Of a DNA stretch of 64,000 nt, positions 38,193-49,390 are shown in pieces. The translations under genes were made by a program, and so were the position numbers. The stretch is from Siphonodentalium dalli (taxonomy: Eukaryota > Mollusca > Scaphopoda > Gadilida > Siphonodentaliidae): assembly GCA_032622095.1 (NCBI GenBank), contig CP136063.1:61457897-61521896 (forward strand), given 5' to 3'. Positions within the stretch are counted from its first letter, which is position 1. Each line of letters begins with the position of its first letter. Under the pieces are notes generated by a model, which worked only from the letters and a program-made list of their open reading frames with translations, had not been told where the DNA came from and did not search any database.

Positions 38193-38606
38193 ATCTCCTG
38201 TGTCTTTACTTTACAGTCGGATTACTCTTTTATTGGACCCATTCTGCTATATATCAATTAAGTTGTGTCTCACCCATGTGGATCCTCATTTGTCGAGTCA
38301 GATACTGTTATCCAGTAGATCCTGCTTCACAAACATTACATTTAAACGAAGGATCGCATGATTATGGATCCGCGTGTTAGTCATTTCATCGGATGAGTCT
38401 ATGGCGTGTCACGTGATCTCACCGGGTGTGTGGATGGCGTTCCACGTGGTCTCACACAGGATGACTATATGGCGTGTCACTTGGTCTTCACAGCCACGTG
38501 GACTCAAACCGGAATGGAGTATCTTATTAGCAAACGGTGTGACATATTTCCACCACCAAGGCACTGAAGTTTATTGTGTGCGTTTCCATGGTGCTGATCC
38601 CGAATA
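38193..38606 (-). other. Spacer upstream of zinc-finger ORF 1, with finger remnant and CACGTG repeats
   Basis: Read on the minus strand, 38350-38265 is a decayed finger: FKCNVC, then a stop, then LTRQMRIHMGE. Closer to the ORF, bases resembling an HTGD linker precede the ATG (ACAGGAGATATGG). At 38395-38505 three to four loose repeats of about 36-40 bp contain cacgtg or near matches (gtgtcacgtgatc, ttccacgtggtc, gtgtcacttggtc, agccacgtggac). Locus 2 has the same arrangement with more repeat units. CACGTG is the bHLH E-box core; promoter activity is only a guess. Confidence 0.6.
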
Positions 38607-38712
38607 TTAAAGGAAGTTGTATCTGAGCGGGTTTGTGTCCAGTTTAAAAGTCCGGAAGATCAAGCGGTCGTCAGCATAGCACTTGCAGGAGTCATAGGGC
38701 ATGAAGTTATCA
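38607..38712 (-). CDS. Candidate terminal exon of an unknown gene (copy 1)
   Basis: On the minus strand a good 3' splice site (ttttcttttcattccag) is followed by a frame of 34 complete codons ending in TAA at 38607-38609. The product begins DNFMPYDS and contains CKCYADDRLIFRTFK. The first exon base would complete a split codon (phase 2). A second copy at 59478-59583 keeps the frame, the stop position and the acceptor, with only three amino-acid differences by eye. I do not recognise the protein. Alternatively the frame is read through without splicing: it remains open upstream as a hydrophobic stretch (HGRCFIILSFILI), and the 15-bp length difference between the copies there is in frame. Upstream exons are not identified. 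Confidence 0.5.
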
Positions 38713-38795
38713 CTGGAATGAAAAGAAAATATCAAGATAAAAAAAATCAAGATAAATGATAAAATAATAAAACAGCGACCGTGGTAAAGGGACAA

Positions 38796-41261
38796 CACAA
38801 TAAGGTAAATAGGTAAGTGATGAGTTATGTATTCCACACGAAATACCAGCGTAAAATGATGAGATGACAACTGTTGTAAAATATGATGTCAATGAAGGTT
38901 GCACGGCATTCTGTTATTCTTGTGGGTTTAGTTATTGTTCGTAGAAAGATAAATGACTTCAACCCGTTTAAGACATTCTTATGGCACTATCAGTATTTAT
39001 GTTTATGTTGAAATCTCCCACCAGGAAGCATTATAAATTTGTTCTCCTTATGTATTTAGTTATTTAGTAATGTTTCAAGTTTTTCAAGAAAGATATTGAC
39101 GTCAGAATATGGGCATCCAAGTTGATTCTTGTTTATATGATCACGGATTTCAATAAATAATCTTTCAAGATTTTCGTGAATATAGATAAGTCTGCTCGAA
39201 CTTGTGCTTTAATGTTATCATTAACATAAATTCCAACCCACCCCCTTCTCTGTCATTCCTACGGTTTTCATATAAACAGTAACTCCCCGTTTTGTCAGTA
39301 CATTGGAGACTCAGCTGTCGGCAAAGTTTCAACAACACCTATTAACGAACCAAAGCCGGACGCTTTGGGTCGTATATATACTATACATGTATCTAATTTT
39401 GTGACGTCACCAATTATTATCTAATACGACGCAAACTCCATACAGCGCCCTCTACGCTATCGCTGCGATTTAGCACTGCCATAATGACATTAATTGGTAA
39501 GGAATTCTTACGTGTTTTTAGTTCTTATGTTTTAGGATTAAAAGGGTCTATGTCTGGCTCAGTTCATATTGTTCGTATCAATGCCGAAAGAATTAACATT
39601 ATTGCAAACTGAAAGAAAAAAATTGGTGGTGAAAACAAGATAATAGGTAACTAAATACAGTTCCGCGACGATATGTAAAAATAGATTTATCGTCTGCAAA
39701 GCACCATCATTATGGCAGTGGTATCTCAGCGGAGCGATGAGAGATAACTCTGCCTGGAGTTTTGAGTACGACGCTGTTGTTTTGAATTTCGGGAGCGCGA
39801 ATCTCGCACAGTAGATCGGTGGGCTTGAGCCTTGAAGGTTACAAGCAACTAATTATATAGAGTTACGCTTCTTGAATTTGTGTAGGGTCAGCATAAAACA
39901 AAATCTGGCTGCTGATTGGTTGATTATCATTGAGGGAAATATCCCTAAGCGGGAACATAAAATCATAGCCTACGTAAATATGGCGATCATGCATGTTTGG
40001 ATGTCCAGGAAGAGTGTGGTGGGGTACTGGGGTCCCGATGTTATGGAAGGGGTCTGGGTATTTTTATGCTGCTGATTTTTGTGCAGTAAATGGGGTAGTT
40101 GTGGAAATGCAAGATTTTCGTTTGAAAACAATACCGAAAAGGGCGCATTTGAGACGTCACAGACTGGTACATAGGATGACGTTCTAAGGGACAATTGACC
40201 ACTTGAAGTTCAAATAGACTTAACCCATGGCCGGCGGGACTTCTAGTTAACACTGTCGCCTATGGGAAATAATTAGGTGTTTGTAACCTGTAGCATTAAT
40301 GTCGTAATCGGCTGCCAAGAGCCAACCCAAATCAGTCGACGTGCAACATTCTCCTATTTTATAAACATCATAAAATAATTTATTTGTGTTTATTTATAAG
40401 GGAAGGTAGGTCCATACTGAATTTCTAACGGGTCTACCCCGGCACTCTACTGGATCAAATCATCGGACCATAGGAAGTTTTAATATTTTTTAAAATAAAC
40501 TAAAATCAAACTCTCAGTGTAAAAAATCTTGTGAATATTGAGAACAATAATAAGTTCTGAGGACTAGACCGATTTACTATCACAATTGTGAGTTTATTAG
40601 TTATTTTGGGTAGGCCTACTAGTACCGGTATTTTAGGCCCGTTTTGTACTTCGCGCCAAACACGGGTCGTGCTATCATAGCTTGGCTTGACATTGGCGCG
40701 TCTCTGGCACTTGTCACGTTTGTTTGATTTATACATCCAGCCATTTTAGCATATCTGATACAAAATTATGTCTGCTATAATCAGTTCCCATGGGGATCAC
40801 CACGGAGATACGCCGTGATGGTGTCATCTGAAAATACACTACCTGTATAATCTGGCCCTCGTTGTGACTTTATTTATACTTCTATTAGTACATTAATCTC
40901 GGAAACGCTATCGGTGGTTTCTATATCGGGATCATGTCATTCATCTCCCTTTAACCTGTGTGTATACCTCTGCAATATATTTATCCACACATTTCATGAA
41001 AAGTCCTTTGTCAGTCAATGTCCCCGTATACTAACGTACTGTTGCCTTCAATGAATATTGACAACGATCAAGAGTATAAATAAAGTGAGTAGATGGGCGC
41101 GAAGCGCCCGGGATGGTCGAAAAGATCGAGTGATCTTCTCCTTCACCCCACGATCAAGAGTCTGTATTCTGATGATTTTTATACGCCGTGTCGCGGACTT
41201 CGACCAATCCAAAACAAAAACTGTAAGCACCATCAATCGAAGTACATGTATCGGTACCCAT
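38796..41261. other. Non-coding stretch
   Basis: Similarity to locus 2 stops near 38795. Beyond it I see only short frames without domains and no clear repeat. Exons of the unknown gene could lie here undetected. Confidence 0.4.
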
Positions 41262-41640
41262 TAATGATTAATATTATCAATCATGACCTGGGGTGTGGGA
41301 TGGACAAATCTCACCCGAGGGACCAAATATCTGGCCCCGAGTGTGAGATTTTTCCATGCCCACATCCCAGGTCATGATGGATCATTTTTATCCCAACCCA
41401 AGAGCCTCATTCCGATTTGTTTTTATACCAATCATTGGCATATTCCAGTAGCTTAAACGGTATATCTGGGGAGAAATATGATGCTATATTCGTGATTATC
41501 TGGGATGATTTCGGTAAAAACCAAAGGTATATACTGTAAAAACAAAGCGCGCCATCCGTGCTCACATGGTTAATACGTTAGAGTGAAATTGACATGGTCT
41601 TGTGAATCGACATGATACGTGACATCGTTGCACCTGCACA
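41262..41640 (+). repeat. Dispersed repeat R2, copy 2
   Basis: Second copy of 20290-20680. Its hairpin is better preserved: tcatgacctggggtgtggga with aaatctcac pairs with gtgagatttttccatgccca and catcccaggtcatga (41281-41375). Confidence 0.75.
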
Positions 41641-43289
41641 TATTACGAAAAACGCGCGTATTGATATGAAGTATAAACAACTAGACTAATCGATTTTGTC
41701 ATGGGAAATGCCCATATCGGTACAATTAGAAAAGGAAACATGTGAATATATGACAGACAAAATTTTAGTTAGACGCGATCGACGATTTATTGCAACGATG
41801 ACAACTGTTCGAATGTGGACTCGAAATATTTCGTTCGTCATTTGTGAATCGGCTTTTGTTTACGAGTTACGAAATGTGCATGCCAGTTCGCTTTGGGGGC
41901 CTTTTGTTTTTGATGGAATGTGTTCGAACAATTAGTCTCTTATATTACATGTTGTGCAACTATGCGTCTGCAAGTGAGGTTATGTTGAAGTTTCTTCGTG
42001 TTTAACATGTTCGAAGCTTATCTCCATGTGTATTAGCGTCCACGAATTCGTCCGTATTTATTTACTTGAAACGCGAAGCGTAACTGGTTGGTCGCCATTG
42101 TTTTAGTTCACACAAAACATGATGATGGATTGTTAAATTAGCTCTTAATTAAATAAGTAAAGCAGTCACGTGGGTGTTGTGAGATAGATGGTCACGTGTT
42201 ATGTGAGACAGGGAAATCTCACCCAGCTATCTCACACGGGCTGCCTGTGTTAAAGTGTGTACATGTAGGGGTGGGAGAAATACCTATCTCATATGAAAAG
42301 GTGCGATGTATGAAATTATATGTCAAAGTCATTGTCCCCGTATACTAACGTACTAAATGGTTGTAGATCAGATGAATTCCAGTGATTGATATCCGAAATG
42401 AAGTAGTGTGAAAAGGTGAAGCCTAATTCAGAGGATGACAAGGGAATGGAGATTCATGAATGATGTTCAGAAATAAAGTATCCCTTAGATGTCATATAGG
42501 CCTACTTGTGAAATATAAATTGATAGAGAAGTCAAAATGAGAACCTAGACATGAGATGCATAGGCGTAATAGAATGAGTAGTGTTATGAGTATTGAACGA
42601 CGAATGAAGTAATCATGTTTGAAACACACGTACATGTACATCAATGTAGATTAGATTAGATTAGATTTAGATTAGATTTTATTTTGACAGTTCAGGTTAT
42701 ACATGTGTACATGAATACATATTATGGATATGTTTACAAGTTGAATCAATATAATACACAACAGTATATACATATTATAATTATAATAGTATATATTAAA
42801 TACAAATATGTTATATGTTGGGGTCTGATGAGACAGTTAGAGTTCAGACTGTGTAAACAATTGATATATACCCTAAGAGGATTTATCAATTTTCTCAAGA
42901 ACTAAATCATTTTATTTTATAGAGGTTGTCGTCAGAATATAAGGTAAATTATGTGGCAGAAATCTGTATAAAAATAGAAATACTCATGTGACCTGAGACC
43001 ATCAGGGATAACGCAAAAAGTTCTCTAAACGAGAACTTAATTCCATTGCGGTCCCTGGTGGCTTTCGGCACATGGGCAGTGAGTGAAGTTCGAAACTTCG
43101 GAGCACAATGTATAAAAGTATTTAAAATGTATCCGATGTAACACTCATATGGTCACAAGGATAACCCCTATCTCACATACAAATGCATAACTCACATATG
43201 GGTGTGTGTACGATGAAATAGACACAATAACAAAATGATTACAAATAGCCATAATTATTCATCTGTTCATCAGTTCATAGCCGATAAGT
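41641..43289. other. Non-coding stretch with a (gatta)n run
   Basis: A short gatta/gattta microsatellite lies at 42648-42680. An imperfect hairpin (tgtgagatagatgg with ccagctatctcaca) lies at 42178-42237. No gene recognised. Confidence 0.45.
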
Positions 43290-43661
43290 CCCAAAACAAT
43301 GAAGTTCCGATATCAAACGCCGATCATATTGGCTTTACAGTACACGATAAAACGACACAGTGTAACTCACAAAATACTAGCGCAACTTGCAGAAGAAATA
43401 AATAATGTAAACCTACACATCGGCGAGATATATATCAAAATTTCTCCGACCAACAGTTTGATATCAAGTCAATAATCTAAAACTAAATAGTTGGTATCCT
43501 GCATCGTCACCCTCTATTGAACTATTATCACAAGTATTAATAGGCAATGGATATTTTTCCAAACCATTATTCATGGATTCAGATGCAGTTTCAGAATGGT
43601 CGATCTAGAAATATCACCGAAGAAACAGAATTTTCCTTCCCTACAAATAGAAAATATAGTA

Positions 43662-43743
43662 TTTGGTGATGCTAGCCCAATTATTGGATAGCATTTCTAA
43701 ATTCACCCTCTGGGGACCTCATTCTGCAAGTGATAGACACACG
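43662..43743. mobile_element. Fragment of foldback family F inserted in R3
   Basis: The sequence from tttggtgatgct to gtgatagacaca contains accctctggggacctcattc, matching the loop and right arm of 26370-26535. It is absent from R3 copy 1, where the flanks are directly joined near 28765. Confidence 0.75.
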
Positions 43744-43868
43744 AAATGAATAGTGATAGTCTACTGGCGATGGTGTGCTAGCTAGTATTCGTCAAATGTC
43801 GGATTTGTTGAAGTGCTCTTCTGAAGAAAAAAACATGACTCGCCAATAGTTGTGTAACCGCTGGCGAT

Positions 43869-45072
43869 GGTGTCAGACCGGTTTTCCGAAGACCTATTAC
43901 TACGAAGGCCCACAACTCCGAAGACCCGATTCTCCGACGGCCCACAACTCCGAAGACCCGATTCTCCGACGGCCCATAACTCCGAAGACCCGATTCTCCG
44001 ACGGCCCATAACTCCGAAGATCCGATTCTCCGAAAGCCCATAACTCCGAAGGGCCGATTCTCCGAAGACCTATAGGCCCGATTCTCCGACGGCCCATAAC
44101 TCCGAAGGTCCGATTCTCCGAAGATTTTGTTTTATCGGGGTATTATCGTTTACTAAATAGTGTACAGTCCAGTGGCGAAGCCAAGGGGTCCAAAAATTCC
44201 CATTGCCCCCATTAAACCTCTACTTGCTATTTCAGACAATATGGGCCCCTACCAAAACATGTCCAATGTCATGTAAACGTCCGGAAATCGTTCATGGGGC
44301 ATCAAAATATTCAAACTTTTCCTACTGCCCCCACCTAAATGGGAATCCTGGCCCGCCACTGACTATACACCAGATACTATAACGTTACGTTGGCCCATGA
44401 GATGCCAGAGTAAAATGTACAGGGGTGAACGGGGAAGAACTTGTTGCCCCTGTGCATGTTAGGCTACTCTGACATTCTTGCAGCGTTTCGTTATAATACA
44501 CCCGGTGCACACCAGTGGCGGAGACAGGGTTCCCATTTAGGGGTGCACATTAATTAGCATATGTGGGGGATATGTGGGGGATATATCTTGCATATGATAT
44601 GCCGAAAGCATATCACGAAGGCCTGATTTGGGGAGCGCATACATGGGAGGGGTCGCCCCAAATCGTTGGTCCGGGGGCTCCCCTGGGCAGGAACACTGTG
44701 AATATTTGAATGCCTAGGAGGGATTTCCTGACGTTTACATGACATTTGACACGTTTTTTGGAGGCGGTCTTCCCTAGGGCCCCATTGACCCGCCACTGGA
44801 CTGTACACTATTTAATAAGCGATAAAACATGATCTTCGGTGAATCGGACCTTCGGAGAATCGGACCTTCGGCCCTTCGGAGTTATGGGCGTTCGGAGTTA
44901 TAGGCCTTCGGAGTTATGGGCTTTCGGAGTTATGGGTCTTCGGAGTTATGGGATTTCGGAGAATCGGGACTTCGGAGTTATGGGCTTTCGGAGAATCGGG
45001 GCGTCGGAGAATCTGACCTTCGGAGAATCGGACCTTCGGGGTTATGGGTCTTCGGAAAAACGCTACGTAACC
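43869..45072. mobile_element. Foldback element with TCCGAAG-repeat arms, 1.2 kb
   Basis: The left arm (43883-44125) consists of about seven 30-32 bp units made of tccgaagacccgattc, tccgacggccc and ataac. The right arm (44830-45060) is the inverted equivalent (cttcggagaatcgg, gttatggg). Inside them lies a second inverted layer: aaatagtgtacagtccagtg at about 44155 and cactggactgtacactattt at about 44795. The core has further cagtggcg/cgccactg pairs (44172, 44350, 44512, 44798). The 8-mer ctggcgat occurs at both junctions (43861-43868 and 45073-45080), and R3 copy 1 has it once. Open frames in the arms (repeats like LRSYGPSENR) are products of the DNA repeat. 8-9 bp duplications and repeat-rich arms fit Mutator-like or foldback elements, but I cannot assign it. 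Confidence 0.8.
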
Positions 45073-45147
45073 CTGGCGATTCCATGACGTCTGCGTCTAG
45101 GTGTGAATCTCCAAGGTGCTTGTACCTCCGAGTTATGACAGCCTCTG

Positions 45148-45330
45148 AGGGGGGGGGGGCGTGTATTTTCGGGACACTGGGATCGACCCTTTTTAATTTT
45201 CGGGAATTGGGGATCCCCCCCCCCCCCCCCCCCGGGATCGGGAAAGGTTGAAATTATTTTCCGGGACCCTGGAAATTATCCCCAATTAATCGGGATTTCC
45301 ATTTTTAATAGTTCAAATGTTTATTGAGTT
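45148..45330. repeat. GC homopolymer patch
   Basis: A run of about 12 G (about 45150) and a run of about 22 C (about 45216-45237) lie within sequence rich in ttttcggga and attttccggga words, which form loose inverted repeats. The C run is a likely assembly or sequencing weak point. Confidence 0.7.
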
Positions 45331-45369
45331 ATATGTTTCTTAACTTGCGCCCTTGATCTCGTATGGTAA

Positions 45370-48300
45370 ATTGACGAAAGGAACACACATAATCAGTTGT
45401 GTGTATATATTTCTTACCAACGTTTCACCTTGGTATAGTGGCACATGCATCCACATGCTTGCGACATACACTATGACAAGAGTCTGCTAATTTGGTCATT
45501 TGGTCATTAACAATGCGTTCCAGACTCGTGATGTTTCAATATTTTGGGAGGTGTGCCCATATGGTTGTAACGATGAACACGTCCTGACATATGGATTGAA
45601 AGATCTGTATTGATGCAGTAGTGCAGTGGAAAATGATTGACGTATTAACTCAGTATAACCAAAATAAAACTACAGCCTTACCATTGTGGTATACAAGTAA
45701 TTGGTTGCATTGTTCTCAGCTCTACTTGGTATGATTGTGGTTTGATATTGAGGGTTTGTGGTGTCAGTTATATTTAAGCAGGTAATTACAAACAATTGCA
45801 TTAAAATCCTTAAAATTTCCAGTTTCTAACTTGTAATTTCGCGATTCCACTGAAGGAACACACACCTTGCAAAGATGTTAAAGGGGTACTGTACGCCACA
45901 TGTTGTTGTTGGTTTCTATAGTCTCCGAGTCGGAGAATAAGGTAACAATTTTTCCATTATTTGAAAGTCTGTTGAGTACGAAGTCATGTTACGGATGACA
46001 AATTTACCGGAATGCAAAAATACAAATTGTCGTTGTCGAGTAATTTTTGTAAAGTTTTCAACCAAATGAATCAAATAAAAGTTATATTATATGCATACTA
46101 GTCCCATATAATCATTTAAGTTATTGTATCGTCGCTAGTCAGTGAGTGGCTTGAGTGTTCTCCCCGTATCATCATAATATTTTAAGCAATCGTGTGTGCG
46201 ATCGGTTTAAAAATCCAGTATCCCTCAATTACTATTTTTTATTACGGTAATTCGTAATTTAATTGACGCAATTTTATGGCTCCAGTCATAAATTCAATTT
46301 ATATCAAATTATTAACTTTTAAATTATTAAATTTTAAGATAGCCTATTAACCTGAGCGTTTACAGAATACATCTTCGACTCAAATTACTTATGTTTCTAT
46401 ATATTATCGATATTAGATCGTTGTTGTCACCGGAAATTTAATGAAAATGGCGTACAGTACCCCTTTAAGATGTGGGGTGGACTTGCGGAATGTTTATGAA
46501 ATTCATGCGATCGTGGAAGTGTATTTGACAGGCCAAGCTATCATTACGCCATTGCACTTGTCAGATAAACTGACGACATGAACACACACATGCGGTTTTG
46601 TATAACCTAGTTCATACCAAGCGAGTGATATTGATATGGTGGCAAGTGCGTTCATATGCTTGCGACATACAATATGGAAATAAATAGTCTGTCCACCCAT
46701 TAGTGGTACGAAATTCAATGGTGGCTATTTCTTATTTTCACAATGCGTTCCAGCGTTGGTATGTCAATATTCCGGAAGGGACGCCCATATGGTTGCGACA
46801 TTGATCAACGCGTCCCAGAATATAGACTGCAAGTCCTTTATCGATGTACCAGGTCAGTGTGAAAATAAGTGATGTAAGAACGCATTAAAAATATATAATA
46901 CGGCCTTATAATTGTGACATAACCAGTAATTGTGTACATTGTTCTCGACGCTACGTGCTATGCAGAGTTTTGATGCTGATGGTGCTTGGTGTCTATTAAA
47001 TTTAACACTTTCATGACTGGAGTTTCCGGAAATAGTGCGAAAACCCTGTGCCAACGCATTCTCTTACATATACGAGGCTCCCTAGTCCCTATATAAGAGA
47101 AGGCACTGGCTCATGGTCTTTAATACTGCAATAGTGCAGCTCTCATCATTGAAAGGTTAAACAGATATTGCAGGAAAAATACAAATATTCACGAAAATGC
47201 TTAAAATTAAAATGAGTTTGGAACTTGATATTTTGCACTTTTGTCGAAGAAAAAGTGTTAAGCAACACCCATATTGCAGGGATGTAGAGACACTTGTGGG
47301 GTAGGGTCAGTTAGAATATGCCGTTCCAACGTGTGGCTGACAGCCCCGCATATGTGTTACTGGCCGCTGGTTTATGACATACTTGCATACGTCGCCATAG
47401 CAAGCGTGCGATATTGATATCGTGTCAAGTGCGTCCATATGCGTGCGACATACAATATGGAAATAGTTTGACAATCCGTTAGTGGTATACTATGTTTAAT
47501 CGTGGATAATTTTTAATTTCTCCTTGCGTTCAAGAGTTGGGATAAGTCGATATTCCGGAAGGGGCGCTCACATGGTTACGACATTGATCAATGTATCCTG
47601 GCATATGGACTGAACATTGCTTTATTGACGTAGTCGCACAGATATTGCAGGAAAAATACAAATATTCACGAAAATGCTTAAAATTTGCAGGTTGTGTGGT
47701 TAAATATATGAGTTTAGAACTTGATATTTTGCACTTTTGTTGAAGAAACAGTGTTAAGCAACACCAACATTGCAGGGATGTAGAGACACTTGTGGGGAAG
47801 AGTCAGTTAGAATATGCCTCTCCAACGTGTGGTTAACAGCCCCGCATATGCGTGTTACTGGCCGCTAGTTTATGACATACTTGCATACGTCGCGTAAGGA
47901 TAACAATTTGTATTTGGCTGATCGTACGGTCATTACGCCATTGCACTCGTCCAATATGCGGACAACAGTAACTCGTAACTCGTGCATGCGATTTTGTGTA
48001 TATATTCCATACCAAGCGTGCGATATTGATATCGTGTCAAGTGCGTCCATATGAGTGCGACATACAGTGTGGTAATAGTTTGCGTTCAAGAGTTGGGATA
48101 AGTCGATATTCCGGAAGGGGCGCTCACCTGGTTGCGACATTGATCAATGTACCCTGGCATATGGACTGAACATTGCTTTATTGACGTAGTAGCACAGTGC
48201 ACAAAGTATTGTACCAAAAAAAAAATAAAGCCCTAAAATGGTTACATAACCAGTAATTGGGTACATTATTATCGACTACTGGTATGACTGAATGTTGGTG

Positions 48301-49390
48301 CTGATGTTGTTTGGTGTCTGTATTAAATTTAAGCAGATATGGCAATTATAGCAAGAAAAATACAAATGAAGTCACTAAAATGCTTAACATTTCCAGGTTT
48401 TATGGTTAAATCTATGCCTTTTTACTTGAAATTGAGCATTTCCATAGAAGAAATTGTGTTAGGCAACATCCATATTGCACGGATGTAGAGGCATTGGTGG
48501 TGAAGAGTCAGTGAGAATATATCGGTGGAGCGTGTGGTAATCAGACCCACATTTGTGTTTCTGGCCGATAGTGTGCACGTATGTCACTCCTGTATGCTCT
48601 CTTAGGAGAACAATAATGTTTTTGGGCAGATTGTGCTATCCTACGCCATTGAACTCGTCCGCTATACTGACAACAGTAACTGACACGCGCGGTTTTGTGT
48701 ATATATTCCATACCAAGCGTGCGATATTGATATCGTGTCATAAATGCATCCATATGCTTGCGACATACACTAGTTATGGCAATAGTCTGTCCAACCTGTA
48801 GTGGTATACTATATTCAATCGCGGCTAGTTCTTAATTTCGCATTGCGTTCCAGAGTTGGGATATGTCGTTATTCCGGAAGGTGCGCCCACACGGTTGCAA
48901 CATTGATCAACACATCCTGGTATATGTTGACTGAAAATTGCTTTATTTACGTAGTAGCGCATTGTACACATTGTTGATGTAGGAACGCACTACACACAAA
49001 CAAATGTAGCCTTAACGTTGTGACATAGCCTGTAATTGGGTACAATATTCTCGACTCTGGTATGGCTGAATTTTGGTGATTATGTGCATGCCTGCGTCGC
49101 GTGAGGATAACACGTATGGTATTGACTGAACGTGCTGTCCTTACACATTGCAATCATTTCGATATACTGACAGCAGTAACACACGCGTGCGATTTTGTGT
49201 ATATATCCCAAATATTGATATAATGTCAAATGCGTTCATATGCTTGCGACATACACTATGACATGGATCTGTCAATCCGTTAATGTCACTATGTTCAATC
49301 GTGGTTAGTTCTTAATGCCACAATGTGTTCTTGAGTTGGGATATGGGACGAGCACCCATATTCTTGCGACATGACTGTAACAGGCCTTGT
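45370..49390 (+). repeat. Tandem array of six diverged 0.5-0.8 kb units
   Basis: The word gcttgcgacatacactatg or a variant recurs at about 45457, 46658, 47441, 48053, 48756 and 49242. Other shared words in order are acacatgcgattttgtgtat, ataccaagcgtgcgatattg, attgcgttccagagttggga, tattccggaagg, cgacattgatcaa, gactgaacattgctttatt and gtgacataaccagtaattg. After subtracting the TTAA element in the first interval, spacings are roughly 614, 783, 612, 703 and 486 bp. No unit holds a conserved reading frame, so this is non-coding satellite-like DNA. Confidence 0.85.
45882..46464. mobile_element. TTAA-target MITE, family D, 583 bp
   Basis: The inverted tips aggggtactgtacgccac and tggcgtacagtacccct are flanked on both sides by TTAA (45878-45881 and 46465-46468). 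The adjacent gatg on each side suggests a local palindrome at the target. The element sits inside the tandem array and explains the abnormally long first spacing. No coding capacity. Confidence 0.85.

Larger units (their letters stand above)
43290..45147 (+). repeat. Dispersed repeat R3, copy 2, split by insertions
   Basis: 43290-43868 matches 28381-28890, and the continuation gattccatgacg ... cctccgagttatgacagcct appears at 45073-45147. The 1.2 kb between is a foldback insertion. An extra 80 bp at 43662-43743 is a fragment of foldback family F. Only one of the 58-bp tandem units is present, against three in copy 1. Confidence 0.85.

Noticed and set aside
37038-38261. Long plus-strand open frames of about 200 codons (repeats like [27 protein letters not shown])
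   Set aside because: They are the exact antisense of the C2H2 finger arrays. Their 28-residue period and residues follow from the finger codons on the minus strand. The same holds for 57659-59104.
42960-43090. GC-richer patch as a possible structured RNA
   Set aside because: Only a short local hairpin (gttctc/gagaac) can be drawn; no known RNA family recognised.
43778-45251. Open frames rich in SELWAFGESGLRSYG-type repeats
   Set aside because: They translate the TCCGAAG/CTTCGGA arms of the foldback element, occur in more than one frame, and mirror each other on the two arms.
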